Of a stretch of 64,000 bases of DNA, positions 35,936 through 46,895 are shown piece after piece (position 1 is the stretch's first letter; the number at the start of each line of letters is the position of its first letter). The position numbers and the translations under genes are program-made. The stretch is from contig JAAVZR010000003.1 of NCBI GenBank assembly GCA_022791755.1, forward strand, positions 1-64,000. Reading direction: 5' to 3'. The notes below the pieces were generated by a model. It was not told where the DNA came from and did no database searches. It worked only from the letters and a program-made list of their open reading frames with translations. Origin of the DNA: Lachnospiraceae bacterium. GTDB lineage: Bacteria > Bacillota > Clostridia > Lachnospirales > Lachnospiraceae.

Positions 35936-37213
35936 CTACGCCTCATCAATCGCCTTTCCGATATCATGGCGCATATATTTATTCTCAAAGGAGATCCACT
36001 CCGTGGCCCGGTAGGCATTGGCTCTGGCTTCCTTCAGCGTGGCGCCCTTGGCCGTCACGCCCAGCACACGCCCTCCGTTAGTCACAAGCCCTTCCTCTGT
36101 CTTCTTCGTACCGGCATGGAATGCATAATAGCCCTGATCCTCATGGGCCTTCACCGTATCCAGCCCGTGGATCACAAAGCCCTTCTCATAGTGAACCGGA
36201 TAGCCGTCGGAGGCCAGCACCACGCACACCGCCGCATTCTCCTCAAACGTAAGATCCACCTGGTCAAGCGTTCCTTCCATGCATGCCTCGCACACATCCA
36301 CCAGATCGTTTTTCATCCGGGGCAGGACCACCTGCGCTTCCGGATCTCCAAAACGCGCATTGTATTCCAGCACCTTCGGTCCCTCCTGTGTCAGCATCAG
36401 ACCAAAGAACAGCACGCCCTGGAACGGACGGCCCTCCGCCCGCATGGCATCTACCGTAGGCTGGTATATCGTCCTGTGACAGATTTCATGGATCTCCTTC
36501 GTATAGAAAGGACTGGGAGAAAAGGTGCCCATACCGCCGGTATTGAGCCCCTGGTCATTATCCTTGGCCCGCTTGTGATCCTGGGCCGAGCTCATGACCT
36601 TCACCGTCCGTCCGTCCACGAAGGCCAGCACCGACACCTCGCGGCCTGTCATAAATTCCTCTGCCACCATCCGGTTTCCCGCCTCTCCGAACTGCCGGTC
36701 CGCCATGATCGTCTCCACGGCTTTCTGTGCCTCTTCTCTGGTATGGCAGATCAGCACCCCTTTTCCCAGAGCCAGACCGTCCGCCTTGAAGACCACCGGC
36801 AGCTTGCAGCTCTTTGCGTAGGCGCGGGCCGCCTCCACATCGGTAAAGTTCTCGTACCCGGCTGTGGGAATCCCGTATTTTTTCATCAGATCTTTGGAGA
36901 AAGCCTTGGAGCCCTCCAGCACCGCCGCATTGGCCCGGGGGCCGAATGCCTTCAGTCCTGCCGCCTCAAAGGCATCCACCGCGCCGCCCACCAGCGGGTC
37001 ATCCATGGCCACGATGGTCAGATCAATGCCGTTTTCCTTTGCAAAGGCCACCTGTTTGTCAAACTCCATCACGCCGATGGGCACACACCGGGCGATTTCA
37101 CCGATTCCGCCGTTCCCCGGAGCACAGTATATCTCTTCCACACGGGGGCTCTTTGAGAGCTTCCAGGCAATCGTGTGCTCTCTTCCGCCGCTTCCGATAA
37201 TCATGATCTTCAT
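35936..37213 (-). CDS. purD: Phosphoribosylamine-glycine ligase
   Basis: MKIMIIGSGGREHTIAWKLSKSP, ADGLALGKGVLI, EYNARFGDPEAQVVLPR. Confidence 0.97.
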   Translation of the reverse strand: MKIMIIGSGGREHTIAWKLSKSPRVEEIYCAPGNGGIGEIARCVPIGVMEFDKQVAFAKENGIDLTIVAMDDPLVGGAVDAFEAAGLKAFGPRANAAVLEGSKAFSKDLMKKYGIPTAGYENFTDVEAARAYAKSCKLPVVFKADGLALGKGVLICHTREEAQKAVETIMADRQFGEAGNRMVAEEFMTGREVSVLAFVDGRTVKVMSSAQDHKRAKDNDQGLNTGGMGTFSPSPFYTKEIHEICHRTIYQPTVDAMRAEGRPFQGVLFFGLMLTQEGPKVLEYNARFGDPEAQVVLPRMKNDLVDVCEACMEGTLDQVDLTFEENAAVCVVLASDGYPVHYEKGFVIHGLDTVKAHEDQGYYAFHAGTKKTEEGLVTNGGRVLGVTAKGATLKEARANAYRATEWISFENKYMRHDIGKAIDEA

Positions 37214-37243
37214 TTTCTTTTCCTCCTCAGAATCCGTTTTCTG

Positions 37244-37873
37244 TCAGCCTTCCTCTATGACAGCCTTTCCGTCTTCCACCCGTACCCGTCCGCCGGCGAT
37301 CAGATTGATCGCCTGAGGAAGCAGAACCCATTCCGCCTCCTCCATAACGCGGCGCTGCAAAATCTCCGGCGTATCGCCGTCCTTTACCTCCACAGACTTC
37401 TGTAAGAGGATCGGCCCGCCGTCTGTCTCTTCATTGACGAAATGCACCGTCGCGCCGGTCAGCTTCACGCCTCTCTTAAGCGCCGCCTCATGGACCTTCA
37501 GCCCATAGAAGCCTGTCCCGCAGAAGGAGGGAATCAGCGACGGATGGATATTAATCACCCGGTTTTCATACCGCGGAAACATCTGAGGCGGCAGAATCAC
37601 CAGAAATCCGGCCAGCACCACCAGATCCAGCCGGTGGGCATCCAGTGTCTCCATAAAGGCTTCATGAAACGCCTCCCGGCTTTCATAATCTCTCGGAGAC
37701 AGCGCCACCGCCTCGATGCCGGCCTGTCTGGCCCTCTCCAGAGCATAAGCATTTTTATTGTTGCTGACCACCAGCTCGATGGAGGCGTTTTCTATGGCGC
37801 CGTCTCCGATCCGGTCTATGATGGCCTGCAGATTGGTGCCGCCGCCGGATACGCACACACCGACCCTCAGCAT
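37244..37873 (-). CDS. purN: Phosphoribosylglycinamide formyltransferase
   Basis: [58 protein letters not shown]. Confidence 0.97.
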   Translation of the reverse strand: MLRVGVCVSGGGTNLQAIIDRIGDGAIENASIELVVSNNKNAYALERARQAGIEAVALSPRDYESREAFHEAFMETLDAHRLDLVVLAGFLVILPPQMFPRYENRVINIHPSLIPSFCGTGFYGLKVHEAALKRGVKLTGATVHFVNEETDGGPILLQKSVEVKDGDTPEILQRRVMEEAEWVLLPQAINLIAGGRVRVEDGKAVIEEG

Positions 37874-38895
37874 ATCGTCACACCCTTCTCTCCCGCCTTT
37901 ATCCGGCCGATGATGTAGGGCGTCTCGCCGGCATTTTTCATGGCCTCCATAGCCTTCCCGGCATCCGCCGGATCCACGGCTGTGATCATACCGATCCCCA
38001 TATTAAAGGTGTTGTACATCATCCTCTCCTCGATCTTTCCCTCCCGCATCAGCATATGGAAAACCGGAAGCACCGGATAGCTGTCCTTCTCGATCACGGC
38101 ATGCATCCCTTCCGGGAGCATCCGGGGCACATTCTCATAGAAGCCTCCGCCTGTGATATGGCTGCATGCCTTCACCCGCACTCCTGCTTCCTTCACTGCC
38201 CGCAATGCTTTCACATAGATCTTCGTCGGCGCGATCAGCGCCTCGCCCAGGCTGCATCCCAGCTCGTCATAGTAGCGGGCCAGCGCCTGTTCCGTCATCG
38301 TGAAAACGCGGCGCACCAGAGAAAAGCCATTGCTGTGCACACCGGAAGATGCCATGCCGATCAGCACGTCCCCTTCCTTCACCGTGGTTCCGTCGATCAG
38401 ATCCCTCTCATCGGCGATCCCCACCGCAAAGCCCGCCAGATCATACTCATCCACCGGGTAGAATCCCGGCATCTCCGCCGTCTCTCCCCCGACTAAAGCC
38501 GCGCCGGCCTGCTTACAGCCCTCGGCCACTCCTTTCACGATACTGGCGATCTTCTCCGGTTCGTTTTTGCCGCAGGCGATATAATCCAGGAAAAACAGGG
38601 GTTCTCCCCCGGCACAAGCCACATCGTTGACACACATGGCCACGCAGTCGATCCCCACCGTATCATGCTTATCCATCAGAAAAGCCAGCTTCAGCTTCGT
38701 CCCTACCCCGTCCGTGCCGCTGAGCAGCGTGGGCTTCTCCATGTTCTTAAAGGCGCTCATGGAAAAAGCTCCCGAGAAACCGCCGATCCCGCCCAGAACC
38801 TCCGGCCGCATCGTCTCCCGCACATGCTTCTTCATCAGTTCCACCGACCGGTAACCGGCCTCGATATCCACACCCGCACTCTTGTAATCCATCAT
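37867..38895 (-). CDS. purM: Phosphoribosylformylglycinamidine cyclo-ligase
   Basis: [64 protein letters not shown]. Confidence 0.97.
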   Translation of the reverse strand: MMDYKSAGVDIEAGYRSVELMKKHVRETMRPEVLGGIGGFSGAFSMSAFKNMEKPTLLSGTDGVGTKLKLAFLMDKHDTVGIDCVAMCVNDVACAGGEPLFFLDYIACGKNEPEKIASIVKGVAEGCKQAGAALVGGETAEMPGFYPVDEYDLAGFAVGIADERDLIDGTTVKEGDVLIGMASSGVHSNGFSLVRRVFTMTEQALARYYDELGCSLGEALIAPTKIYVKALRAVKEAGVRVKACSHITGGGFYENVPRMLPEGMHAVIEKDSYPVLPVFHMLMREGKIEERMMYNTFNMGIGMITAVDPADAGKAMEAMKNAGETPYIIGRIKAGEKGVTIC

Positions 38896-38906
38896 AATTC
38901 TACCTC

Positions 38907-39419
38907 CTACATCTGTTCCATATAACCGCGATATCCCAGTTCGTCCAGTTTTTCCGCCTTCTTCATGACGCCTTCTTTCATACCGGCTATGTATTCTTTC
39001 AGTTTTTCCAGAAGCTCTGCATCGGAGACCGCCAGAATCTTCACCGCCAGAATACCGGCGTTGGCGCCGCCGCCTATGGCCACCGTAGCCACCGGAATAC
39101 CGGTGGGCATCTGTACGATGGAGTACAGAGAATCCACACCTCCCAGAGATTTGGTGTGCATCGGAATTCCGATCACCGGCATCGGAAAAATCGCCGCACA
39201 CATACCCGGCAGGTGAGCCGCCATTCCGGCGCCGGCGATAATGACCTTGAAGCCCTTTTCTTCCGCACGCTTTGCGTACTCATAAAACACATCCGGCTCT
39301 CTGTGCGCCGAAATAATCGTCATCTCGTACTCCACGCCAAACTGCTCCAGAATCTCTGCCGCCTTGCTCATCACAGGCAGATCCGAGTCGCTGCCCATCA
39401 CAATTCCCACTTTTGCCAT
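38907..39419 (-). CDS. purE: 5-(carboxyamino)imidazole ribonucleotide mutase
   Basis: [55 protein letters not shown]. Confidence 0.97.
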   Translation of the reverse strand: MAKVGIVMGSDSDLPVMSKAAEILEQFGVEYEMTIISAHREPDVFYEYAKRAEEKGFKVIIAGAGMAAHLPGMCAAIFPMPVIGIPMHTKSLGGVDSLYSIVQMPTGIPVATVAIGGGANAGILAVKILAVSDAELLEKLKEYIAGMKEGVMKKAEKLDELGYRGYMEQM

Positions 39420-39476
39420 TGTGCTCTCCTCTATCCATGCATTGTCTTATCGGTATTGGGTTCCTGAATTATTATC

Positions 39477-40715
39477 TTAAATTTTCGGGGGTTCGTCAAT
39501 AGTGTTTGAAAAAGTTTTCGGGATATATTTAGTTGGGGGAAAGGAGCGCAGAGCCTCTAATTCTGACAAAAGGGATTCATAGAGACGGCCCGGTTTGCCG
39601 GCAAGCGAAGGCTCCTCTTTTCTGTGCTCATCATGGTACAGGTCTATCACTGCTTTCAGCTGCGGCAGCAGGTCTTTGTAGGCTTCTCTTGCGTTTCTTT
39701 CTTCGGTCAGGCAGCGGTCTTTCAATGCGCGGTCCAAAAACAGGGACAGGGCAAAAACGGCTTCTTTCCCGGCTGCCCGGGCCATGAAAGTCTCTTGCCT
39801 GCGCATGGCGACCGGCCGGTATCCTCTCTCATCACAGAGCCTGCACAGTGTCTGAGCCAGACGTTCCCGGCCGGGAGGAACCGCTATGGCGATTCGCCCC
39901 AGGGTCCCGAAAGGGAAATTTTTCTCTTCCGATTCCGGCAGTCCCGCTTTCTGCCAGCAGGCTTCCGCCAGAGACCAAAGCTCACTTTCAGAGAGGGAAC
40001 ACAGCCTCTCTGCTTCCCGTAACGCCTCCTCTCCGACAAAGCCCCCCAGGCGGTAGAGGCCGCAGAGATCTCCCTTCTCCGCCCTCCTCAGCCTCTCTGT
40101 CCATTCACCGTCCACGAGAAGCGCATGGTATGTGAGTCCGGCCGTCACATCACAATAATCACTGAAATGGTAGTACAGAGCCTGATGAAAGGACTGTCTC
40201 AGCTCTTCCGGCGTCAGTTCCTTTCGTCTCTCCATCTCGAACAGCTGGAAGATTTGCAGATACAGCTCTACCAGGACCGTCAGCTCAAAGCGCCATCCGT
40301 TTACGGCATAGCCGGCTGCCAGACGCCACTCAGGAAGCGCCGCTAAAAAAAGTGCGTCCGGACTTTCTCTCTCTGTCTGCTGCGGCCAGGGCGGCAGCGT
40401 ATCCCAAAGGGGAGCCTGATAAAGCCGGTCATGGAGGGCTTTCTGCCGTGCAAAAGACAGCCCGTCCAGTATCTGTGCCTGCTTCAGGTCAAAGACTCTC
40501 AGCGTGTCATGCAGAAAAAGAGCCGTCCCCTTCAGAAACCGCTCTCCCAAAAAACCTGTCATATCTTCTTTTACCAGGTCGTCCATCCGCCCCCGGATCA
40601 GCTCAAAACGCCCGGCTACCCATTCTTCTTTATGATCCGCAAACTCCCGTATTGATATTGCCGTCACATCATCCTCCTGTTGCCATTCCTCCTCCGGCAT
40701 CCTTACGACCGCCAA
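39477..40715 (-). CDS. Hypothetical protein (about 400 aa)
   Basis: Long ORF upstream of purE, coherent acidic composition; no confident family. Confidence 0.6.
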   Translation of the reverse strand: MAVVRMPEEEWQQEDDVTAISIREFADHKEEWVAGRFELIRGRMDDLVKEDMTGFLGERFLKGTALFLHDTLRVFDLKQAQILDGLSFARQKALHDRLYQAPLWDTLPPWPQQTERESPDALFLAALPEWRLAAGYAVNGWRFELTVLVELYLQIFQLFEMERRKELTPEELRQSFHQALYYHFSDYCDVTAGLTYHALLVDGEWTERLRRAEKGDLCGLYRLGGFVGEEALREAERLCSLSESELWSLAEACWQKAGLPESEEKNFPFGTLGRIAIAVPPGRERLAQTLCRLCDERGYRPVAMRRQETFMARAAGKEAVFALSLFLDRALKDRCLTEERNAREAYKDLLPQLKAVIDLYHDEHRKEEPSLAGKPGRLYESLLSELEALRSFPPTKYIPKTFSNTIDEPPKI

Positions 40716-40725
40716 AGCAGCGCTG

Positions 40726-41019
40726 TCACACCGCTCCCAGCATATAGACCGAGGCCAGAAGAATCAGTGCAAACACATGCAAAATCATCATTACCGCCGG
40801 AAAATGGTACTGCCTTCCCAGAAGCTTCCGATCCATCCAGGCCATACGAAAACCCATAATTCCCATCAGGAAGGCAAGCAGCCCCATACAGCCGGTCTCC
40901 AGCCCGCTGTTTCCATAAGACAAAACGGCCCGGTACAGGCTAAAGCCCGCCAGAGCAAGTTCCAGCGCCAGCACCGCCAGAGACACCAGGGAAAACGTAT
41001 ACTTTCCCTTTTTCATCAT
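40726..41019 (-). CDS. Small membrane protein (DUF6142-like)
   Basis: Three hydrophobic segments, RBS region consistent. Confidence 0.65.
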   Translation of the reverse strand: MMKKGKYTFSLVSLAVLALELALAGFSLYRAVLSYGNSGLETGCMGLLAFLMGIMGFRMAWMDRKLLGRQYHFPAVMMILHVFALILLASVYMLGAV

Positions 41020-41026
41020 TGGTAAA

Positions 41027-41500
41027 TCACTCCTTTTTGTTTCTCTCTCCTGCCTTTTGCCAGACTCTGTAGCACAGAAATCCCAGCAGGCCCCCCAGGG
41101 TATTTAGCAGCAGATCATCCACGTCGAAGCTGCCCACCTTGAGAATCAGCTGTGTCGTCTCAATCATCAGGCTCAGATAAAACGAAAACAGGACCGACAG
41201 ATACCACCGGCCCATATTTTTTCTTATACAGGGAAGGAGAAAGCCAAAGGGCATAAAGCACAGAACATTCCCTCCCAGATTCCACAGCACGGCCCGCATT
41301 CCGAGACGCTCCCGATACCGCAAGAACCGGCTGATCTCACGAAAGGGCTCCAGATTATAGCTGTACTGCCGGTCCGTTTCGGTGCGCCCCAGCATCTCGG
41401 CAAAAAACATGATATAGCACAGAAACACCAGATACGCCAGAAACACCAGCCTCAGAGCCGTTTGCTTTTTGCTTCCCTCTCCGTCCCTAGAATGTGACAT
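41027..41500 (-). CDS. VanZ-family membrane protein
   Basis: YNLEPFREISRFLRYR, NLGGNVLCFMPFGFLLPC, VGSFDVDDLLLNTLGGLLGFLCYRV. Confidence 0.9.
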   Translation of the reverse strand: MSHSRDGEGSKKQTALRLVFLAYLVFLCYIMFFAEMLGRTETDRQYSYNLEPFREISRFLRYRERLGMRAVLWNLGGNVLCFMPFGFLLPCIRKNMGRWYLSVLFSFYLSLMIETTQLILKVGSFDVDDLLLNTLGGLLGFLCYRVWQKAGERNKKE

Positions 41501-41654
41501 CTTTCCTGCGCTTCAACAGCACGGAACCGCACACAATCCCCAGAATCCCGGTCACGATGCCGGTCACCAGGACTATGATACCGACCGCAATGGAGCCGGC
41601 TCCCGCCACGCTGATTGTCTTGTAAATTTTCTCGTTCATGGCTTTACCTCCTGC

Positions 41655-42329
41655 TTATTCTTTACAGCCATACTGTCTGTAATAGCTGTCAATGGCCTCC
41701 CTGATGGTGTCGTCGATGATTATTTTACCCTGACAGGGCCGGTTATATAAATGCTCCACCACTTCTTCCATGGTGACAATCGCCGCCGTCTTCAGGCCGT
41801 AGCTTTCGCTGATCTGCGTCAGGGCCGATTTTTCTCCCTGTCCCCGCTCCATACGATCCACGGATACCACCAGTCCCACCACATCCACGTCGCCCTGCGC
41901 CTTCAGAATCGGCATGGTCTCTTCGATGGAGGTGCCGGCTGTGGTCACATCCTCTATGATCAGCACCCTGTCTCCATCCCGGAGCGGTGTGCCCAAAAGG
42001 ATGCCCATATCGCCATGATCCTTTATCTCCTTGCGGTTGGAACAGTAGCCGATCTCCGCGCCATCCTCCGCCAGGGCCATGACCGCAGCCACGCTCAGAG
42101 GGATTCCCTTGTAGGCCGGTCCGAACAAAATATCAAAATCTGTCCCGAAGTTCGCCTGGATCGCGCGGGCATAATACTGTCCCAGCCGTCTCAGCTGCGG
42201 ACCGGTGCGGTAAAAACCGGTGTTTATAAAAAACGGAGTCCTGCGTCCGCTCTTGGTGACGAAATCGCCGAAGCGCAGCACCTGACACTCTACCATAAAT
42301 TCGATAAACTCTTTTTTGTATTGTTCCAT
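41655..42329 (-). CDS. pyrE: Orotate phosphoribosyltransferase
   Basis: FGPAYKGIPLSVAAVMAL, RVLIIEDVTTAGTSIEETMPIL. Confidence 0.96.
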   Translation of the reverse strand: MEQYKKEFIEFMVECQVLRFGDFVTKSGRRTPFFINTGFYRTGPQLRRLGQYYARAIQANFGTDFDILFGPAYKGIPLSVAAVMALAEDGAEIGYCSNRKEIKDHGDMGILLGTPLRDGDRVLIIEDVTTAGTSIEETMPILKAQGDVDVVGLVVSVDRMERGQGEKSALTQISESYGLKTAAIVTMEEVVEHLYNRPCQGKIIIDDTIREAIDSYYRQYGCKE

Positions 42330-42408
42330 AAGCCTGAAATCTCCTTCTTGCGGAGGAAGCCTCTCACACGTTTCCCATTCTACCATATTTCCCGGCCGGA
42401 TTCAACGG

Positions 42409-43371
42409 TTATTCCTCCACGGCTCCCACCAGTTCTTTTATGTTCGTCACGCCATACTGTCTCATGTACGCTTCTATCCCCTCGATGACGCGGACCGTCG
42501 TATCCGGTCTGGCAAAATTCGCCGTACCTATGGACACTGCCGTGGCTCCTGCCAGGATAAATTCCACCGCGTCCTCCGCCGTGGCGATGCCTCCCATCCC
42601 GATGACCGGGATCCGGACCGCTGCCGCCGCCTGGTGGACCATGCGCACCGCCACCGGCTTAACGGCAGGCCCCGACAGGCCTCCGGTCTTATTGGCCAAG
42701 GCAAATCGACGGCGATGGATATCTATCTTCATACCGGTCAGCGTATTGATCAGCGACAGGGCGTCCGCGCCTCCCGCCTGCGCCGCCCTGGCCATCTCGG
42801 CGATATCGGTCACATTGGGACTCAGCTTCATGATGACCGGCTGGCGGGCCCGGCGCTTCACTGCCGCGGTGATCCTCTCCACCGCCCCGGGATCCTGACC
42901 AAAGGCAATGCCGCCCTCCTTCACGTTGGGACAGGAAATATTGATCTCCAGCAGATCCACCGGTTCTCCGGCCAGGCGCTCCACCACCTCCAGATAATCG
43001 CTCTCCGTCTTCCCGCAGACATTGACGATGATCCTCGTGTCAAACTGCCTTAAGAAAGGGATGTCTCTCTTGCAGAACACATCAATCCCCGGATTCTGAA
43101 GGCCGATGGCATTTAACATCCCTCCCGTCACCTCAGCCACCCGCGGCGTCGGATTTCCCTCCCAGGGAATATTGGAGACGCCCTTGGTCACCACCGCCCC
43201 CAGGCGGTTCAAATCCACGTATTCTCCGTATTCCGCTCCCGATCCGAAGGTGCCGGAGGCTGTCATCACCGGGTTTTTGAGCGTCACGCCGGCCAGCTCC
43301 ACGGACAGATCCGGGACAGCCGCCTGCCTGGCATCATCCCTGCGGCCCGAAGATACCGTGTCCTTCATCAT
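42409..43371 (-). CDS. pyrD: Dihydroorotate dehydrogenase B catalytic subunit
   Basis: LSVELAGVTLKNPVMTASGTFGSG, LLEINISCPNVKEGG, VIGMGGIATAEDAVEFILAGATAVSIGTANF. Confidence 0.96.
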   Translation of the reverse strand: MMKDTVSSGRRDDARQAAVPDLSVELAGVTLKNPVMTASGTFGSGAEYGEYVDLNRLGAVVTKGVSNIPWEGNPTPRVAEVTGGMLNAIGLQNPGIDVFCKRDIPFLRQFDTRIIVNVCGKTESDYLEVVERLAGEPVDLLEINISCPNVKEGGIAFGQDPGAVERITAAVKRRARQPVIMKLSPNVTDIAEMARAAQAGGADALSLINTLTGMKIDIHRRRFALANKTGGLSGPAVKPVAVRMVHQAAAAVRIPVIGMGGIATAEDAVEFILAGATAVSIGTANFARPDTTVRVIEGIEAYMRQYGVTNIKELVGAVEE

Positions 43372-44126
43372 AACTCCACCTCCCCGGCCAGAAAGACCGG
43401 TCCGTCCTTACAAATACGCTTGTTATGGACGCCGGTATGGCTGTCCCTCTCCTTAGACCGGCACACGCAGGACAGACAGGCGCCCACTCCGCAGGCCATC
43501 CGCTCCTCTAAAGACAGATAACAGAGAATTCCCTGTTCCCCTGCGTAGGCTTTCACTGCTCTCAGCATAGGGGTAGGGCCGCAGGCATAGATCACCTCCC
43601 CGGCAATCCGCTTCTTTCGGACGGCATCCAGAACATTTCCCCTGATCCCTGCGCTTCCGTCCTCCGTGGCCACTTCCACACATGCGTACTTTTTCATATC
43701 CTCCAGAAGAAACAGCTGGTGATCCCGGTAACCGGCCACCACGGTCTTTTCCCCCGACAGCTGCCTGGCCAGCTCCAGCATGGGCGGAATACCGATCCCT
43801 CCTCCGATCAGGATGGCTCGCCCGGTATGCAGAGGAAAGCCGTTGCCCAGAGGACCTTGCAGCCGGACCTGAGTCCCCGGCTCATACGACGAAAATTCCG
43901 CCGTTCCGGCCCCTGCCACCCGGTATACCAGGCGCACGGCATCGCCTCTCACCTCACAGATACTGATGGGCCGCGGCAATATCCTGACCTCATCCCGGCA
44001 ATATACCGATACAAACTGACCGGGCCGCGCCTCTTTTGCAACGTCTCCGGCCTGGATCCACATATCATAGATTCCGTCCGCCAGCCGGTCCTGTGAAAGC
44101 AGCCGGCCCATGATCTGTTCTTTCAT
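43368..44126 (-). CDS. pyrK: Dihydroorotate dehydrogenase electron transfer subunit
   Basis: GGGIGIPPMLELARQL, CGPTPMLRAVKAY, ERMACGVGACLSCVC 2Fe-2S motif. Confidence 0.95.
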   Translation of the reverse strand: MKEQIMGRLLSQDRLADGIYDMWIQAGDVAKEARPGQFVSVYCRDEVRILPRPISICEVRGDAVRLVYRVAGAGTAEFSSYEPGTQVRLQGPLGNGFPLHTGRAILIGGGIGIPPMLELARQLSGEKTVVAGYRDHQLFLLEDMKKYACVEVATEDGSAGIRGNVLDAVRKKRIAGEVIYACGPTPMLRAVKAYAGEQGILCYLSLEERMACGVGACLSCVCRSKERDSHTGVHNKRICKDGPVFLAGEVEL

Positions 44127-44139
44127 TCCGTTTTTCTCC

Positions 44140-45075
44140 TTACCTGTCGCTGCCCGAGGGCATCACCCGGCGGATATCCGCAATCATATCCGCCGCCGCC
44201 TGACGGGCCGCCTCGCCATATCTTCTCTCGCCAAAAGCAGCGTATTTCTCCTCTTTCCATGCCGCGATAATTCCTCTGGAAGAATTGACGATGGCCCCTG
44301 AACCGTCCTCGTTAAAATAGGGAGCCAGACCGTCCGCCGTACCGCCCTGCGCGCCATAGCCGGGCACCAGAATCAGGGTACGGGGCATCAGCCTGCGCAA
44401 AATCTCTCCCATCTTCGGATACGTCGCTCCCACCACGGCTCCCACATAGCTGTACTCCTCTCCCATGGCTGTCTCTCCCCAGGCCGCCACCTTCTCTCCC
44501 ACCCACTCATACAGCGGGCGGCCGTCGATCAGGCGGTCCTGAAACTCTCCGCTGGAAGGGTTGGAGGTTTTGACCAGCACGAATATTCCCTTTTTCTCCG
44601 CCTTACACACATCGATGAACGGCTGTACGCCGTCGGTGCCCAGATAAGGATTTACAGTACAGAAATCCTCGCCAAAGGGAGCAAAGGTATTCTGTCCCAC
44701 CTGTACATGACCCAGATGAGCCCTGGCATAGGCGGATGATGTGGAGCCGATATCTCCCCGCTTGATATCGCCGATGACAATAAGCCCCTTATCCCGGCAG
44801 TAATCGACGGTCTGCTTATACGCGGCCATACCGGCAAGTCCAAACTGCTCATACATGGCAATCTGCGGCTTCACCGCAGGCACCAGATCGCAGATGGCGT
44901 CTACGATGGTCCGGTTAAACTCTTCGATGGCGGCAGCCGCCCCCTTAAGAGTCTCTCCGTGCTCCCGGAAAGCCGTCTCTCTCACCTGGGCAGGGATATA
45001 AGGCAACATGGGATCCAGTCCCACCACCACAGGAGCCTTTAACTCTTTTATCCTTTTTGTAAGCCGGTCAATCAT
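44140..45075 (-). CDS. pyrF: Orotidine 5'-phosphate decarboxylase
   Basis: VVVGLDPMLPYIP, VIGDIKRGDIGSTSSAYARAHLG, LILVPGYGAQGGTADG. Confidence 0.95.
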   Translation of the reverse strand: MIDRLTKRIKELKAPVVVGLDPMLPYIPAQVRETAFREHGETLKGAAAAIEEFNRTIVDAICDLVPAVKPQIAMYEQFGLAGMAAYKQTVDYCRDKGLIVIGDIKRGDIGSTSSAYARAHLGHVQVGQNTFAPFGEDFCTVNPYLGTDGVQPFIDVCKAEKKGIFVLVKTSNPSSGEFQDRLIDGRPLYEWVGEKVAAWGETAMGEEYSYVGAVVGATYPKMGEILRRLMPRTLILVPGYGAQGGTADGLAPYFNEDGSGAIVNSSRGIIAAWKEEKYAAFGERRYGEAARQAAADMIADIRRVMPSGSDR

Positions 45076-45214
45076 TCCTTCTCATCCTCCCGTTTCATGC
45101 TATTTTTTCCGGACATAATCCGCCCGGTTCACCGGGTCTGCCGGTTCCGAATCGAAGGATGCCCGTAGCAGTATACCACAGCGGCCTGCAGGTGGCAAGG
45201 CTTTTCCGGCCAGA

Positions 45215-46555
45215 TCACATCCGAAGGAAAATACTTTTTCTCTTTTTCCAGTAGTAGGCCAGACCTGCCAGATCGGCTAAAAACCAGCCCACCGGTACCG
45301 ACCACCAGATTCCGGTCACGCCTACGGACGGAATTGCTGACAGCGTATAGGCCAGAGCCACCCTGGTTCCCAGCGAGATCACAGTCAGCACCACCGACAT
45401 CCCCGGCTTGCCCAGCGCACGATAGAGACCATACAGCAAAAACAGGCAGCCGATCCCGCAGTAAAACGCGCCTTCGATATGCAGGTAACGAATCCCTTCC
45501 CGGATCACCTGCGTCTCTCCCGGATCCACAAACAGTCCCATCAGAGGACCGGCCCAGATCCATACCGCTGCCGATACCGCCATGCTGAAGACCGTCGACG
45601 TAATCACCGCTCCCTTCAAACCAGCCCGAATCCGTTCCTCCTTCCCCGCGCCATAATTCTGTGCGATAAATGTGGAAAAAGCGTTTCCGAAATCCTGCAC
45701 CGGCATGTAGGCAAAGGCGTCGATCTTCACCGCCGCCGCAAAGGCCGCCATAACTGTGGCTCCAAAGCTGTTCACCAGTCCCTGCACCATCAGAATTCCC
45801 AGATTCATCACCGACTGCTGCACACAGGTCAAAACAGAAAAACCGGCAATCTCCCGGATGTGCCCCCCGTGCAGACGAAGCTGTCCCAGAGCCTGACGAA
45901 GCCGGACATCCCGCGCCAGCGCGTAAACTGCGATACCGATCCCTGCCACATACTGGGCGATCACCGTGGCAAACGCCGCCCCGGCCGCTCCCCACTTAAG
46001 TCCCAGCACAAACCACAGATCCAGCGCGATATTCAGAGCCGCCGACACCGCCAGAAACAAAAGAGGGATCACCGAATTGCCCAACGCCCGCAAAAAAGAG
46101 GCAAAGTAGTTATACAGAAAGGTAGCAATAATCCCACTGTAAATAACCGCCAGATACTCCCTCATCAGAGGCCATACCTCCTTTGGCACCCGCAGAAAGA
46201 CGCAGATTCCATCCAAAAAGACATAGGCCAGCACATTCAGCACAAACGTAAGCCCGGCAATCAGCACAAAAGACGCGCGCAGGCTCTGCGTAAGCCCCTC
46301 ATCGTCCTGTCTTCCGAAACGGATGGAAAAGACAGCCCCGCTGCCCATACACAGCCCCAGCAGGATGGAAGTCAGAAAAGTCATCAGCGTAAAGGCTGAT
46401 CCCACCGCTGCCAGGGCGTTCCGACCCAGATATTTTCCCACGATCAGCGTATCCGCCACATTGTAGCACTGTTGCAGCAAATCCCCCAGGATCATGGGGA
46501 CGGCAAACCGCAGCATGGATCCCATGACTGGTCCTTTTGTCAGATTTTTATTCAT
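45215..46555 (-). CDS. MATE-family efflux transporter
   Basis: MNKNLTKGPVMGSMLRFAVPMILGDLLQQCYNVADTLIVGKYLG. Confidence 0.95.
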   Translation of the reverse strand: MNKNLTKGPVMGSMLRFAVPMILGDLLQQCYNVADTLIVGKYLGRNALAAVGSAFTLMTFLTSILLGLCMGSGAVFSIRFGRQDDEGLTQSLRASFVLIAGLTFVLNVLAYVFLDGICVFLRVPKEVWPLMREYLAVIYSGIIATFLYNYFASFLRALGNSVIPLLFLAVSAALNIALDLWFVLGLKWGAAGAAFATVIAQYVAGIGIAVYALARDVRLRQALGQLRLHGGHIREIAGFSVLTCVQQSVMNLGILMVQGLVNSFGATVMAAFAAAVKIDAFAYMPVQDFGNAFSTFIAQNYGAGKEERIRAGLKGAVITSTVFSMAVSAAVWIWAGPLMGLFVDPGETQVIREGIRYLHIEGAFYCGIGCLFLLYGLYRALGKPGMSVVLTVISLGTRVALAYTLSAIPSVGVTGIWWSVPVGWFLADLAGLAYYWKKRKSIFLRM

Positions 46556-46895
46556 AACTCCTACCACCTAAGCGTCCTGTAATTTTCCGGCCGTCCGTAA
46601 TCCATGGAGATTCCGTCGTCATCATAGAGCTCATAGGACGCCCAGCCTGTTCATAGTCTCTCTTTCGTATTATAGAGTATCGGAGGAGGACTGTCAATTC
46701 GGGGAGAAGATAAATCAGGGGAGGGCGGCGGGTCGCTGGAAGAGGACCGGCAGATCTTCATCGCGGTTATTTCGGCTGTGGTCTCCACCGTCTATCCCCT
46801 GCGGATTATCCAAAAGACGGACTGAGCGCTTGCACTTTCTCCTGTCATATGTTAAAATCACGCTATCAGAGGATCGTCCGGGGGAGGTGTCTTTA

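Noticed and set aside
38896-39201. N-terminal extension of purM in the ORF track
   Set aside because: Runs out of frame through purE; true start [10 protein letters not shown] at 38895
45129-45995. 288-aa - strand ORF overlapping the MATE gene
   Set aside because: Out-of-frame Gly/Arg-rich translation of the MATE transporter
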